From contig CALBZH010000673.1 of assembly GCA_937889795.1 (NCBI GenBank), forward strand, positions 1 to 5,849: a stretch of 5,849 bases of DNA. Reading direction: 5' to 3'. Position 1 is the first letter of the stretch. Each line of letters starts with the position of its first letter. A program made the position numbers and the translations under genes. The DNA is from an uncultured Syntrophobacteraceae bacterium. GTDB taxonomy: Bacteria; Desulfobacterota; Syntrophobacteria; Syntrophobacterales; Syntrophobacteraceae. The notes under the pieces are model-generated. The model saw nothing but the letters and a program-made list of their open reading frames with translations. It ran no database searches and had not been told where the DNA came from. Positions 1 to 5,730 of this stretch are shown in pieces.

Positions 1-750
1 GGCCGACAAGACGGACGGCAGGTGCGCGGTCCACTCCATCGCCGCGAGGGAGGTAAGGCGCAGGCGGGGGGGCGGCAAGCTTTCCCCGATCGTCCGGATC
101 AGGGCTGCCAGGGTTTGACCGGGCTCCAGTTCCTTGCCCCACTGACCAAGATGGATGCCTGAGAGCACCACTTCGATGTACCCAGCGGTCAAGAACCGTT
201 CCAGCTGTGTCAGGACATCGGGGGCAAGCAGGCTGCGGCTCCTGCCCCGCGTCAAGGGCACGATACAATAGGAGCAAAAGGCATCACAGCCATCCTGGAT
301 CTTGAGGAAGGCCCGTGTGCGCCCCAAGTGCATCCGGCGCACGGACAGCGGTGTGAGCGACACCGCCTCGCGCGGGTCCTTGATCGCGATACAGGGGGCC
401 GTGAGGCTTCCGTCTTGGTTCAGCCAAGTGAGCAGGTCAGTTTTTTCGGTGTTCCCCAGGATGTGCGTTGCAAGGTGCTCGGAAGCGATTCGTTCGGGCT
501 CGATGTGGGCATGACAGCCGACCAGCACGATTTTGGCCCCCGGCCGAGCCCGTTGGGCCCTGCGCAGAAGCTGGCGGGACTGGTATGCTGCGCTCCCGGT
601 GACTGAGCAGCTGTGGACAATGTAAATGTCCGCGGGATCGCGGAAGGACACCAAACGGCAGCCCGCCCCTTCCAACGTCTCCAGAAAGTGGGAGGACTCA
701 TATTGGTTGATCTTGCACCCCAGGGTTTCCAGTGCAATCGTGGTGGTCAT
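1..750 (-). CDS. mtaB: MtaB-like tRNA (t6A37) methylthiotransferase, 3' end cut by window edge
   Basis: This radical-SAM methylthiotransferase probably converts t6A37 to ms2t6A37 in tRNAs that read ANN codons. The first 250 residues are present; the family usually has about 420-440, so the rest of the radical-SAM domain and the TRAM domain lie beyond the left edge. The N-terminal cluster-binding domain keeps its three cysteines, Cys12 (LGCKINQYES), Cys48 (HSCSVT) and Cys79 (VGCH). The radical-SAM CxxxCxxC is Cys155, Cys159 and Cys162 (QDGCDAFCSYC), followed by the typical RGRSRS. The SGIHLGQWG stretch near residues 197-205 resembles the TGIHLGxYG of MtaB more than MiaB or RimO. HSC replaces the usual NTC, and GCH replaces GCY. 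The ATG at 750 is preceded by AGAGGA about 8 bases upstream. It starts 24 bases after mnmA and is probably cotranscribed. Family assignment is firm; the MtaB subfamily is likely. Confidence 0.9.
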   Translation of the reverse strand, partial: MTTTIALETLGCKINQYESSHFLETLEGAGCRLVSFRDPADIYIVHSCSVTGSAAYQSRQLLRRAQRARPGAKIVLVGCHAHIEPERIASEHLATHILGNTEKTDLLTWLNQDGSLTAPCIAIKDPREAVSLTPLSVRRMHLGRTRAFLKIQDGCDAFCSYCIVPLTRGRSRSLLAPDVLTQLERFLTAGYIEVVLSGIHLGQWGKELEPGQTLAALIRTIGESLPPPRLRLTSLAAMEWTAHLPSVLSA

Positions 751-774
751 GTGGGGGTCCTCTGAACGACCGAC

Positions 775-1857
775 TCAGTCGTAGGATTGAATGATGCCGC
801 CGCCCAGGACGACGTCCTGGTCGTAGAAGACGGCCGCCTGTCCTGGTGTCACGGCGCGCTGAGGTTCATCGAAGCGCACGGTCACTCGGCCGGTGTCCAA
901 GGGAATCACAAGGGCCGGGGCAGGCCGATGCTGATTTCTGATTCGGACCTGGGCCGAAAGAGGCTCTAACGGGGCTTCAACCGAAACCCAGTTGACTGCT
1001 CCAACCTCGATTTCTCCCCGGCGCAAGTCTTCGGCGCGGCCCACTCGGATCGTGTTGGACGCCGCATCGATCGCGACCACATAGAAGGGAGCCGTGGATG
1101 CGATTCCAAGTCCTCGACGTTGACCGATCGTATAGGCGGAAATCCCTTTGTGCTCTCCCAGTACTCGCCCTTCCTGATCCACGATGGAGCCAACCATTTC
1201 GTATCGGTTCTTGCCCGCTCGTTCCGCAAGAAACCCATGATAGTCGCCGTCAGGGATGAAGCATATTTCTTGACTCTCGCCTGACAAGAGACCGGCGACC
1301 GGGATGTTTTGACTCCATGCCACGACATCCCGTTTGAGGGATTCACCCAGGGGGAAACAGGATGCGGCAAGCTGTGCTTGTGTCAGCCCGTAAAGGAAAT
1401 AGGATTGGTCCTTGGCAGGGTCGATCGCGCGCCTGAGTCGGAATCGGGTTGAGCTGTCATCGGGTGGGTCAATGCGTGCATAGTGGCCGGTTGCGAATCG
1501 TTCCGCACCCATCTCGCGGGAGTGGTCGAGGAGGGCACCGAACTTCACCAGCGGATTGCACAGGACACAGGGATTCGGGGTTAGGCCGAGGCGATAGGTC
1601 TCCTCAAATGGCTTGAGGACTCGCTCATCAAAGTCTCGGCGCAGATCCACCCACATCAGTGGAATGGAAAGCCATTGAGCGAGCCTCGCGAGATCAGCTT
1701 CTCGTCTGGCGTGGAGGCTCGCTGCGCACCACCGTCCCGAGCTCGACTCCGGCTGGATGCGCATGGAAACACCCATGACCTGGTGACCCAAGGCCTTCAG
1801 AATGGCGGCGGTCCGAAGGCTGTCCACTCCGCCGCTCATGGCAACGGCAAATCGCAC
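775..1857 (-). CDS. mnmA: tRNA-specific 2-thiouridylase MnmA
   Basis: This cytoplasmic enzyme activates C2 of the wobble U34 with ATP and replaces its oxygen with sulfur in tRNA-Lys, -Glu and -Gln. The 360 residues match the family length. The N-terminal PP-loop is SGGVDS at residues 8-13, but Leu-Arg follows where Ser-Val is common. Other family motifs are TPNPCVLCN (93-101), TGHYARI (123-129), DQSYFLYGL (150-158), the catalytic-cysteine segment EICFIP (197-202) and TIGQRRGLG (243-251), then the C-terminal beta-barrel region. Cys100 and Cys199 match E. coli Cys102 and Cys199, and Cys97 takes the place of E. coli Asp99. The start is GTG: an in-frame TAG lies three codons upstream (1864-1866), and the next ATG is inside the PP-loop strand. 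The ribosome site is weak (AGGACGAG, 1867-1874). It lies between an NIL-ferredoxin gene and mtaB on the same strand. Confidence 0.96.
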   Translation of the reverse strand: MRFAVAMSGGVDSLRTAAILKALGHQVMGVSMRIQPESSSGRWCAASLHARREADLARLAQWLSIPLMWVDLRRDFDERVLKPFEETYRLGLTPNPCVLCNPLVKFGALLDHSREMGAERFATGHYARIDPPDDSSTRFRLRRAIDPAKDQSYFLYGLTQAQLAASCFPLGESLKRDVVAWSQNIPVAGLLSGESQEICFIPDGDYHGFLAERAGKNRYEMVGSIVDQEGRVLGEHKGISAYTIGQRRGLGIASTAPFYVVAIDAASNTIRVGRAEDLRRGEIEVGAVNWVSVEAPLEPLSAQVRIRNQHRPAPALVIPLDTGRVTVRFDEPQRAVTPGQAAVFYDQDVVLGGGIIQSYD

Positions 1858-1969
1858 GCGCGTCTACTCGTCCTGTCCCTCTTGTGAATGAAGAAGCTGC
1901 CAGAAGTCATTCTTGTGGGATATCGCTGAATCTCGAGAAGGCACCGAAAAACGATCTGCGAAGCGCCCA

Positions 1970-2392
1970 CTACACGACGCCCCGGTCAAAGGTCACGACC
2001 ATGGCCCTGGAGGGACACGCCTTGACGCAGAGCTCGCACGCGCTGCACCGCTCGGACTCGAACAAGACCGCCATCTCGGGACGTTGGATGTGGAGAGCCC
2101 CCGTTGGACAGACAGCAGTGCAGGCGCCACATTGGTAACAGAGGGTATCGTCGCGTCGAATGCCGTGGGCCACGGGCTCGATTTCGACGCCGCACGACTT
2201 GAGGTAGGCAATGCCTCGGTCATAGTCTTCACGGGAGCCTTGAAGCTCCAGGACAACGATTCCTTCCTTGCGTGGATAAATTTGAGCCTTAAGTATATTG
2301 AAGGTAAGGTTGTAGTCGCGGACCAGATTGGTGATGATCGGCTTTTCCACGATTTCCCTGGAAAACCGAAGGACGAGCATTCGTGCATACAT
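1970..2392 (-). CDS. NIL-domain ferredoxin with two [4Fe-4S] motifs
   Basis: This small cytoplasmic protein of 140 residues joins an N-terminal NIL domain (about residues 1-75) to a bacterial dicluster ferredoxin domain (about 80-135). The cluster motifs are Cys85, Cys88, Cys91 and Cys95 (CYQCGACTAVCP), and Cys116, Cys119, Cys122 and Cys126 (CSACELCVKACP), both of the CxxCxxCxxxCP type. NIL domains are known as the methionine-binding regulatory domain of MetN transport ATPases. NIL-ferredoxins are also known as partners in homocysteine formation in methanogens. No signal peptide or membrane segment is seen. The ATG at 2392 has a good ribosome site, AAAAGGAG, 10 bases upstream; a second Met at residue 5 is less well placed. 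It is the first gene of the minus-strand group, 112 bases before mnmA. A role in giving electrons or sulfur to the two downstream tRNA-modifying enzymes is inferred from position only. Confidence 0.9.
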   Translation of the reverse strand: MYARMLVLRFSREIVEKPIITNLVRDYNLTFNILKAQIYPRKEGIVVLELQGSREDYDRGIAYLKSCGVEIEPVAHGIRRDDTLCYQCGACTAVCPTGALHIQRPEMAVLFESERCSACELCVKACPSRAMVVTFDRGVV

Positions 2393-2437
2393 GAGCGGGG
2401 GACTCCTTTTCCTGATGAGATCTTCAATAGGGATTGA

Positions 2438-2466
2438 AAGATAACATGGTGCAAAGCGATGGCCAA
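2438..2466 (-). promoter_or_regulatory. Candidate sigma70-type promoter for NIL-ferredoxin/mnmA/mtaB
   Basis: On the minus strand a -35-like TTGGCC (2461-2466) and a -10-like TATCTT (2438-2443) are exactly 17 bases apart, each with 4 of 6 consensus matches. Transcription would start near 2431, giving a leader of about 40 bases before the ATG at 2392. Position and spacing are right but the boxes are weak. Confidence 0.3.
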
Positions 2467-2556
2467 ATTCTTTGTAAAGCGGAAAACTATTGATGATGGA
2501 GGGGATAGGCGGTTGGGTGATCCGTCCTGGATGTGGAGGGAGCCAGTCGAAATGGG

Positions 2557-2585
2557 TTCAAAAACCGCGCGGGGTAAGCTATGCT
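2557..2585 (+). promoter_or_regulatory. Candidate sigma70-type promoter for the plus-strand group
   Basis: TTCAAA (2557-2562) and TATGCT (2580-2585) are 17 bases apart, each with 4 of 6 consensus matches. The spacer contains the palindrome CCGCGCGG, which could be an operator or chance. Transcription would start near 2592, leaving a leader of about 108 bases before the ATG at 2700. This is a weak prediction. Confidence 0.28.
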
Positions 2586-2699
2586 TGCTCAAACGATACA
2601 GGCTGCCTGCGTAACAGTGCCTTATGAATTCACCCCTTGCTGATAGCTCGTTATGCCTGAGCACACCCTCACTGGCTTGGAGAAGGGAGTAAAGATGGC

Positions 2700-3812
2700 A
2701 TGGTAGACGGTCCCCAGCGGGAACGCTTAAATCGGTTTCGATCCTTGATGGAGCGGGAGGAGTTGGATGCCTTCCTGGTCGCAGTCCCCGAGAACCGTCA
2801 TTACCTCAGCGGTTACAAGGCTGAGGACCTTTTGCTGACCGAAAGCTCTGGCTATTTGCTGATATCAGGCTCCAGGCAGTTCCTCTTAACGGACTTTCGC
2901 TACGAAGAGGCTGCCAAAGCCGAAGCCCCGAATTTCGAGATCCTCATCTACTCGGTCGGATTTGGCCAAGTGCTGCCCGATCTGTTTTCGACCCTTTCGG
3001 TCAACAGGGTTGGTTTCGAAAAGGAGTTCCTGACGTACCAGCGATTTCAGCAAATGTCCGAGGCGCTCCAGTCGGCCCGGCCATCGGCGGAGCTGGTCCC
3101 TTCGGAGGATCTCGCTCAGGAGCTGAGGATCATCAAGGATGAAACGGAGATCCAACGGATCAAGGCATCGTTGGCGCTCACCGAACGCGTGCTGGAATCC
3201 GTTTGGGATGGCTTGGCTGTCGGGAAGCAGGAGCGAATGGTGGCCTGGGATATTGAGCGTTCCATTCGAGAGGGCGGGGGGGAGGCCGTGTCATTCCCGC
3301 CCATCGTGGCAAGCGGCCCGAATGCTGCCCTGCCGCATGCCGAGCCTACGGATCGAGAAATCGGAATCGGCGAATCGGTGATCGTGGACATGGGCTCGAA
3401 GCTGAACGCTTATTGCTCGGATATGACCCGGACTTGGGTTGCCGGAGAGCCGGAGCCGCGGGTCAAGGAGATCTATCGTATTGTTCGGGAAGCCCAGTTG
3501 GCGGCTCAGGAGGCCATCCGTGCTGGAAGGGATTCCGTTGAGGTGGACGCGGTGGCTCGTGGCATCATCGCTGATGCCGGCTACGGGAGCCAATTCGGAC
3601 ATGGTTTGGGCCACGGAGTCGGGCTTGCGGTTCATGAGAAGCCTGGCCTCAGGCGGCAGGGGCCAACCGTCTTGGAAGAGAACATGGTGGTCACCATCGA
3701 GCCGGGCATCTATCTGCCAGGTGTGGGCGGTGTTAGGCTCGAGAACATGGTGCGCATCACCAAGAACGGCTGTGAGGTGCTGAACGGCGCTCATTTGTTC
3801 TATGACTGGTGA
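2700..3812 (+). CDS. M24B-family Xaa-Pro aminopeptidase/dipeptidase
   Basis: This is a two-metal cytoplasmic peptidase that cleaves before proline, either from peptide N termini (aminopeptidase P) or in Xaa-Pro dipeptides (prolidase). The 370 residues match the short bacterial form. A creatinase/prolidase N-terminal domain covers about residues 8-140, and the pita-bread catalytic domain about 148-366. All five metal ligands are visible: Asp230 (VDMG), Asp241 (SDMTRT), His305 (GLGHGVG), Glu334 (TIEPGIY) and Glu348 (RLENM). The supporting histidines are His213 (LPHAEP), His301 and His312, so the enzyme should be active. The ATG at 2700 follows AAGGGAG (2683-2689) by 10 bases. Another ATG at 2695 opens only a three-codon frame and is not the start. 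It is the first plus-strand gene, 15 bases before the next. Aminopeptidase P and prolidase cannot be told apart from sequence alone, so no symbol is given. Confidence 0.93.
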   Translation: MVDGPQRERLNRFRSLMEREELDAFLVAVPENRHYLSGYKAEDLLLTESSGYLLISGSRQFLLTDFRYEEAAKAEAPNFEILIYSVGFGQVLPDLFSTLSVNRVGFEKEFLTYQRFQQMSEALQSARPSAELVPSEDLAQELRIIKDETEIQRIKASLALTERVLESVWDGLAVGKQERMVAWDIERSIREGGGEAVSFPPIVASGPNAALPHAEPTDREIGIGESVIVDMGSKLNAYCSDMTRTWVAGEPEPRVKEIYRIVREAQLAAQEAIRAGRDSVEVDAVARGIIADAGYGSQFGHGLGHGVGLAVHEKPGLRRQGPTVLEENMVVTIEPGIYLPGVGGVRLENMVRITKNGCEVLNGAHLFYDW

Positions 3813-3827
3813 CGTAGGCGGGAAGCC

Positions 3828-5081
3828 ATGCAGTTTCAAAAGATCACATTTACGAACGAACGGGGTGAGCAGTTGGCCGGGCGGCTGGACTTGCCGATCG
3901 ACGAGAAGCCGCGCGCCTATGCGCTGTTCGCCCACTGCTTCACCTGCACGAAGAACCTGAACGCCGTATTTAATATCAACCAGGCTCTGACGCGGAGAGG
4001 GATTGCGGTTCTGCGGTTCGATTTCACCGGTCTCGGAGAGAGCGAAGGAGAGTTCTCCGAGACCAACTTTGGGACCAATGTGTCTGATTTAGTCTCCGCG
4101 GCGAGATTCCTCGAAGGAAGCTTCGAAGCCCCGAAGCTGCTCATCGGGCACTCCCTGGGAGGGGCTGCCGTCCTTCATGCCGCGCAGCAGATCCCGAGCA
4201 GTGTCGCGGTGGCAACCATCGCGTCGCCTTTCGATCCAAGCGCTGTGCGGCGTCATTTGGGAGACAGCGTCCAAACCATCGAGGAGCGAGGGGAAGCGTC
4301 CATCACGTTGGCGGGGAAGAGCTTTGTAGTCACGAAGCAGTTTCTTGAGGATCTTGAGCAGACGAGCATGGAGGATGCCATCCGGAATCTTGAACGGGCC
4401 TTGATCATCTTCCATTCGCCTCGCGATACGGTTGTCGGAATTGACAACGCGGCCAAGATTTTCCAGACTGCGAAGCACCCCAAGAGCTTCGTCTCGTTGG
4501 ATCAAAGCGACCATTTGATCTCCGATCGGTCCGATGCCGCGTATTTGGGCGAGGTGCTCGCTGCCTGGGCTAAGAAATACATCCAGGGACTGGACGACAA
4601 GCAGCGACCTGTGCGGGACCCAAGTGACAACCGGGTTACGGTTCGGACGGGAAAGGTCGGTTATCAGACGGAAATTTCCGCCAACGAGCACCGTCTCATT
4701 GCCGACGAGCCGGTTTCCGTGGGCGGAGCGAATACGGGTCCCACGCCGTACGACTACCTTGTCGCCGCCCTGGGAGCCTGTACGTCCATGACTCTACGAA
4801 TGTACGGTGATCGCAAGCAGCTTCCACTCGACGGGGTGGTTGTCCGGTTGCGCCACCAAAAGGTCCATGCTACCGATTGCGTGGAGTGTACAACCAAGGA
4901 AGGGGTGGTCGATGTGATCGATCGAGAGATCGAGCTGATCGGCTCGCTCGATGAATCGCAGCGCAAGCGGCTGCTCGAGATCGCCGACCGCTGTCCTGTT
5001 CACCGAACGCTTCATTCTGAAATCCTCGTCAAGTCCCGGTTGAAGGATGAGCACGGGGAGAAGGGGCAGAGGCCCCTGTGA
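3828..5081 (+). CDS. Alpha/beta hydrolase-OsmC peroxidase fusion protein
   Basis: This 417-residue protein has two enzyme domains. Residues 1-254 form an alpha/beta hydrolase with the nucleophile elbow GHSLGG (Ser109) and likely acid and base Asp200 (SPRDTVV) and His229 (QSDHL). Residues about 268-405 form an OsmC/Ohr-type domain with the two redox cysteines Cys318 (GACTSM) and Cys389 (DRCPVH). OsmC proteins reduce organic hydroperoxides by a cysteine-thiol cycle; the hydrolase substrate is unknown, so acting on peroxidised lipids or esters is a guess. A further CxxC pair, Cys351 and Cys354, lies between the two redox cysteines. No signal peptide is visible, so it should be cytoplasmic. The ATG at 3828 is the first in frame after the peptidase stop, with a modest AGGCGGGAAG ribosome site. 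The fusion is a known but uncharacterised arrangement, not an assembly error, since both domains are intact in one frame. Confidence 0.92.
   Translation: MQFQKITFTNERGEQLAGRLDLPIDEKPRAYALFAHCFTCTKNLNAVFNINQALTRRGIAVLRFDFTGLGESEGEFSETNFGTNVSDLVSAARFLEGSFEAPKLLIGHSLGGAAVLHAAQQIPSSVAVATIASPFDPSAVRRHLGDSVQTIEERGEASITLAGKSFVVTKQFLEDLEQTSMEDAIRNLERALIIFHSPRDTVVGIDNAAKIFQTAKHPKSFVSLDQSDHLISDRSDAAYLGEVLAAWAKKYIQGLDDKQRPVRDPSDNRVTVRTGKVGYQTEISANEHRLIADEPVSVGGANTGPTPYDYLVAALGACTSMTLRMYGDRKQLPLDGVVVRLRHQKVHATDCVECTTKEGVVDVIDREIELIGSLDESQRKRLLEIADRCPVHRTLHSEILVKSRLKDEHGEKGQRPL
5062..5077 (+). other. Small hairpin at the end of the hydrolase-OsmC gene
   Basis: AGGGGC (5062-5067) and GCCCCT (5072-5077) can form a perfect 6-bp stem with the four-base loop AGAG, ending two bases before the stop codon. 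There is no T tract. With the hairpin at 5088-5104 it makes a tandem pair between two cotranscribed genes. Confidence 0.4.
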
Positions 5082-5087
5082 CTAACC

Positions 5088-5104
5088 GCACCCTGACCGG
5101 GTGC
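5088..5104 (+). other. Intergenic hairpin upstream of the HPF-cold-shock gene
   Basis: GCACCC (5088-5093) and GGGTGC (5099-5104) form a perfect 6-bp stem with loop TGACC, in the 44-base gap between genes. The ribosome site of the next gene starts 8 bases later. No T run follows, so an intrinsic terminator is unlikely; an RNA processing or stabilising element, or chance, is possible. Confidence 0.45.
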
Positions 5105-5125
5105 TCGCCAAAGGGAGGATGACGT

Positions 5126-5656
5126 ATGAAAGTTCCTTTGGAAGTCAGTTCGAGAAACGTCGATCTCACTGATGAGCTTAAGGATCTCATTCACGAAAAA
5201 GCCGGAAAGCTGCGCACATTCCATGACGGGATCATCAGTTGCCGCGTTATGGTGGAGGTGCCCCACCGCAGTCAGAAAAAGGGGCATCCTTACAATGTTC
5301 GCATCGAATTGACCGTTCCCGGCGGGGATGTCGTGGTCAAACGCGAGCCCAGCGAAGACCTGCGAGCCGCGATCGTGAGCAGTTTTGACATTGCCGAGCG
5401 GCAGTTGAAGTCCTATGCGGGGAGGCAGCGCGGCGAGGTTAAGACCCATGAAGAGAAGCCCACGGCAAGAGTGGACAAGATATTCCTCGACGAGGGATAT
5501 GGCTTTCTGATGACACTGGACGGCAGAGAGATCTACTTTCACGAAAATGCGGTCTTGGGGGCAAAATTCAAGGAGCTTTCGGAGGGAATGCTGGTGAGCT
5601 TCGTCGAAAGGGAGGGCGACAAAGGGGCTCAGGCCAGCAGCGTGATGCCTTTCTGA
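5126..5656 (+). CDS. HPF/RaiA-like ribosome hibernation domain fused to cold-shock domain
   Basis: This 176-residue protein likely binds ribosomes or RNA in slow growth or stress. Residues 1-100 resemble the HPF/RaiA (sigma54 modulation protein/S30EA) domain, which sits in the decoding channel of the 30S subunit and inactivates or dimerises ribosomes. A charged linker (101-113) joins it to a cold-shock-type OB fold (about 114-175). That domain has RNP1-like EGYGFL (123-128), RNP2-like IYFHENAV (136-143) and the typical ending KGAQASSV (166-173). The usual long-HPF C-terminal dimerisation domain is absent and the cold-shock domain takes its place, so dimer formation by the normal route is not expected. 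The ATG at 5126 has a strong ribosome site, AGGGAGG (5112-5118), 7 bases upstream. It is the last gene of the plus-strand group. Domain calls are firm; the effect on ribosomes is inferred. Confidence 0.92.
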   Translation: MKVPLEVSSRNVDLTDELKDLIHEKAGKLRTFHDGIISCRVMVEVPHRSQKKGHPYNVRIELTVPGGDVVVKREPSEDLRAAIVSSFDIAERQLKSYAGRQRGEVKTHEEKPTARVDKIFLDEGYGFLMTLDGREIYFHENAVLGAKFKELSEGMLVSFVEREGDKGAQASSVMPF

Positions 5657-5657
5657 A

Positions 5658-5675
5658 TCTCGGCTTCCGAGAAGC
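5658..5675 (+). other. Small hairpin with two alternative pairings after the HPF-cold-shock gene
   Basis: TCTCGG (5658-5663) can pair with CCGAGA (5667-5672) around a three-base loop. Alternatively GCTTC (5663-5667) pairs with GAAGC (5671-5675). The two forms exclude each other. A T-rich stretch begins about 13 bases later (5685-5693), too far for a standard intrinsic terminator. Confidence 0.35.
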
Positions 5676-5694
5676 GATACTGGCTCTTATTTTA

Positions 5695-5730
5695 CCGTCA
5701 ACGCCCTTCCCCGGGGCGTTGACGGGGTAA
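5695..5730 (+). terminator. Strong inverted repeat, probable transcript end of plus-strand group
   Basis: CCGTCAACGCCC (5695-5706) and GGGCGTTGACGG (5714-5725) are a perfect 12-bp inverted repeat around a seven-base loop. An alternative pairing reaches 15 bp by joining TTACC (5692-5696) to GGTAA (5726-5730) with two bases bulged. It lies 38 bases after the last stop codon. No T tract follows on either strand, so it may act with Rho, protect the 3' end, or be a two-sided barrier before a gene beyond the window. Confidence 0.55.

Larger units (their letters stand above)
2393..2699. other. Divergent intergenic region between the two gene groups
   Basis: This 307-base stretch separates the start of the NIL-ferredoxin gene (minus strand) from the start of the Xaa-Pro peptidase gene (plus strand). 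No convincing gene lies in it on either strand; the open frames that cross it are shadows. It carries the ribosome sites of both flanking genes, one weak promoter candidate in each direction, and a perfect 8-base palindrome CCGCGCGG (2565-2572). No riboswitch or leader structure was recognised. Confidence 0.75.

Noticed and set aside
420..737. Minus-strand open frame of 105 codons near the left end
   Set aside because: It is the wrong frame of the mtaB coding region. The mtaB frame is open from 750 to the window edge and carries six cluster cysteines.
1858..1969. Possible leader peptide in the 112-base gap between NIL-ferredoxin and mnmA
   Set aside because: A short minus-strand ATG frame of about 24 codons runs into the mnmA start in another frame, but it has no good ribosome site and no run of regulatory codons.
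1913..2437. Plus-strand open frame of 174 codons opposite the NIL-ferredoxin
   Set aside because: It is antisense to the ferredoxin gene, with no domain and no conserved motif.
1993..2664. Minus-strand open frame of 223 codons crossing the intergenic region
   Set aside because: It overlaps the NIL-ferredoxin in another frame and reads as low-order Ser/Arg/Pro-rich sequence with no domain. The ferredoxin with its eight cluster cysteines is clearly the real gene.
2695..2706. ATG at 2695 as the start of the peptidase or as a mini leader
   Set aside because: It reads only three codons before TAG and is only 5 bases from the AAGGGAG site. The ATG at 2700 has normal spacing and the correct frame.
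3291..3935. Minus-strand open frame of 214 codons opposite the peptidase
   Set aside because: It is antisense to a peptidase with all metal ligands intact. Long antisense frames are expected in GC-rich genes, and no motif is seen.
4089..4691. Minus-strand open frame of 200 codons opposite the hydrolase-OsmC gene
   Set aside because: It is antisense to an intact two-domain gene, with no recognisable domain and no ribosome site worth noting.
5012..5542. Minus-strand open frame of 176 codons opposite the HPF-cold-shock gene
   Set aside because: It shadows a gene with clear HPF and cold-shock motifs, and its own translation has no family features.
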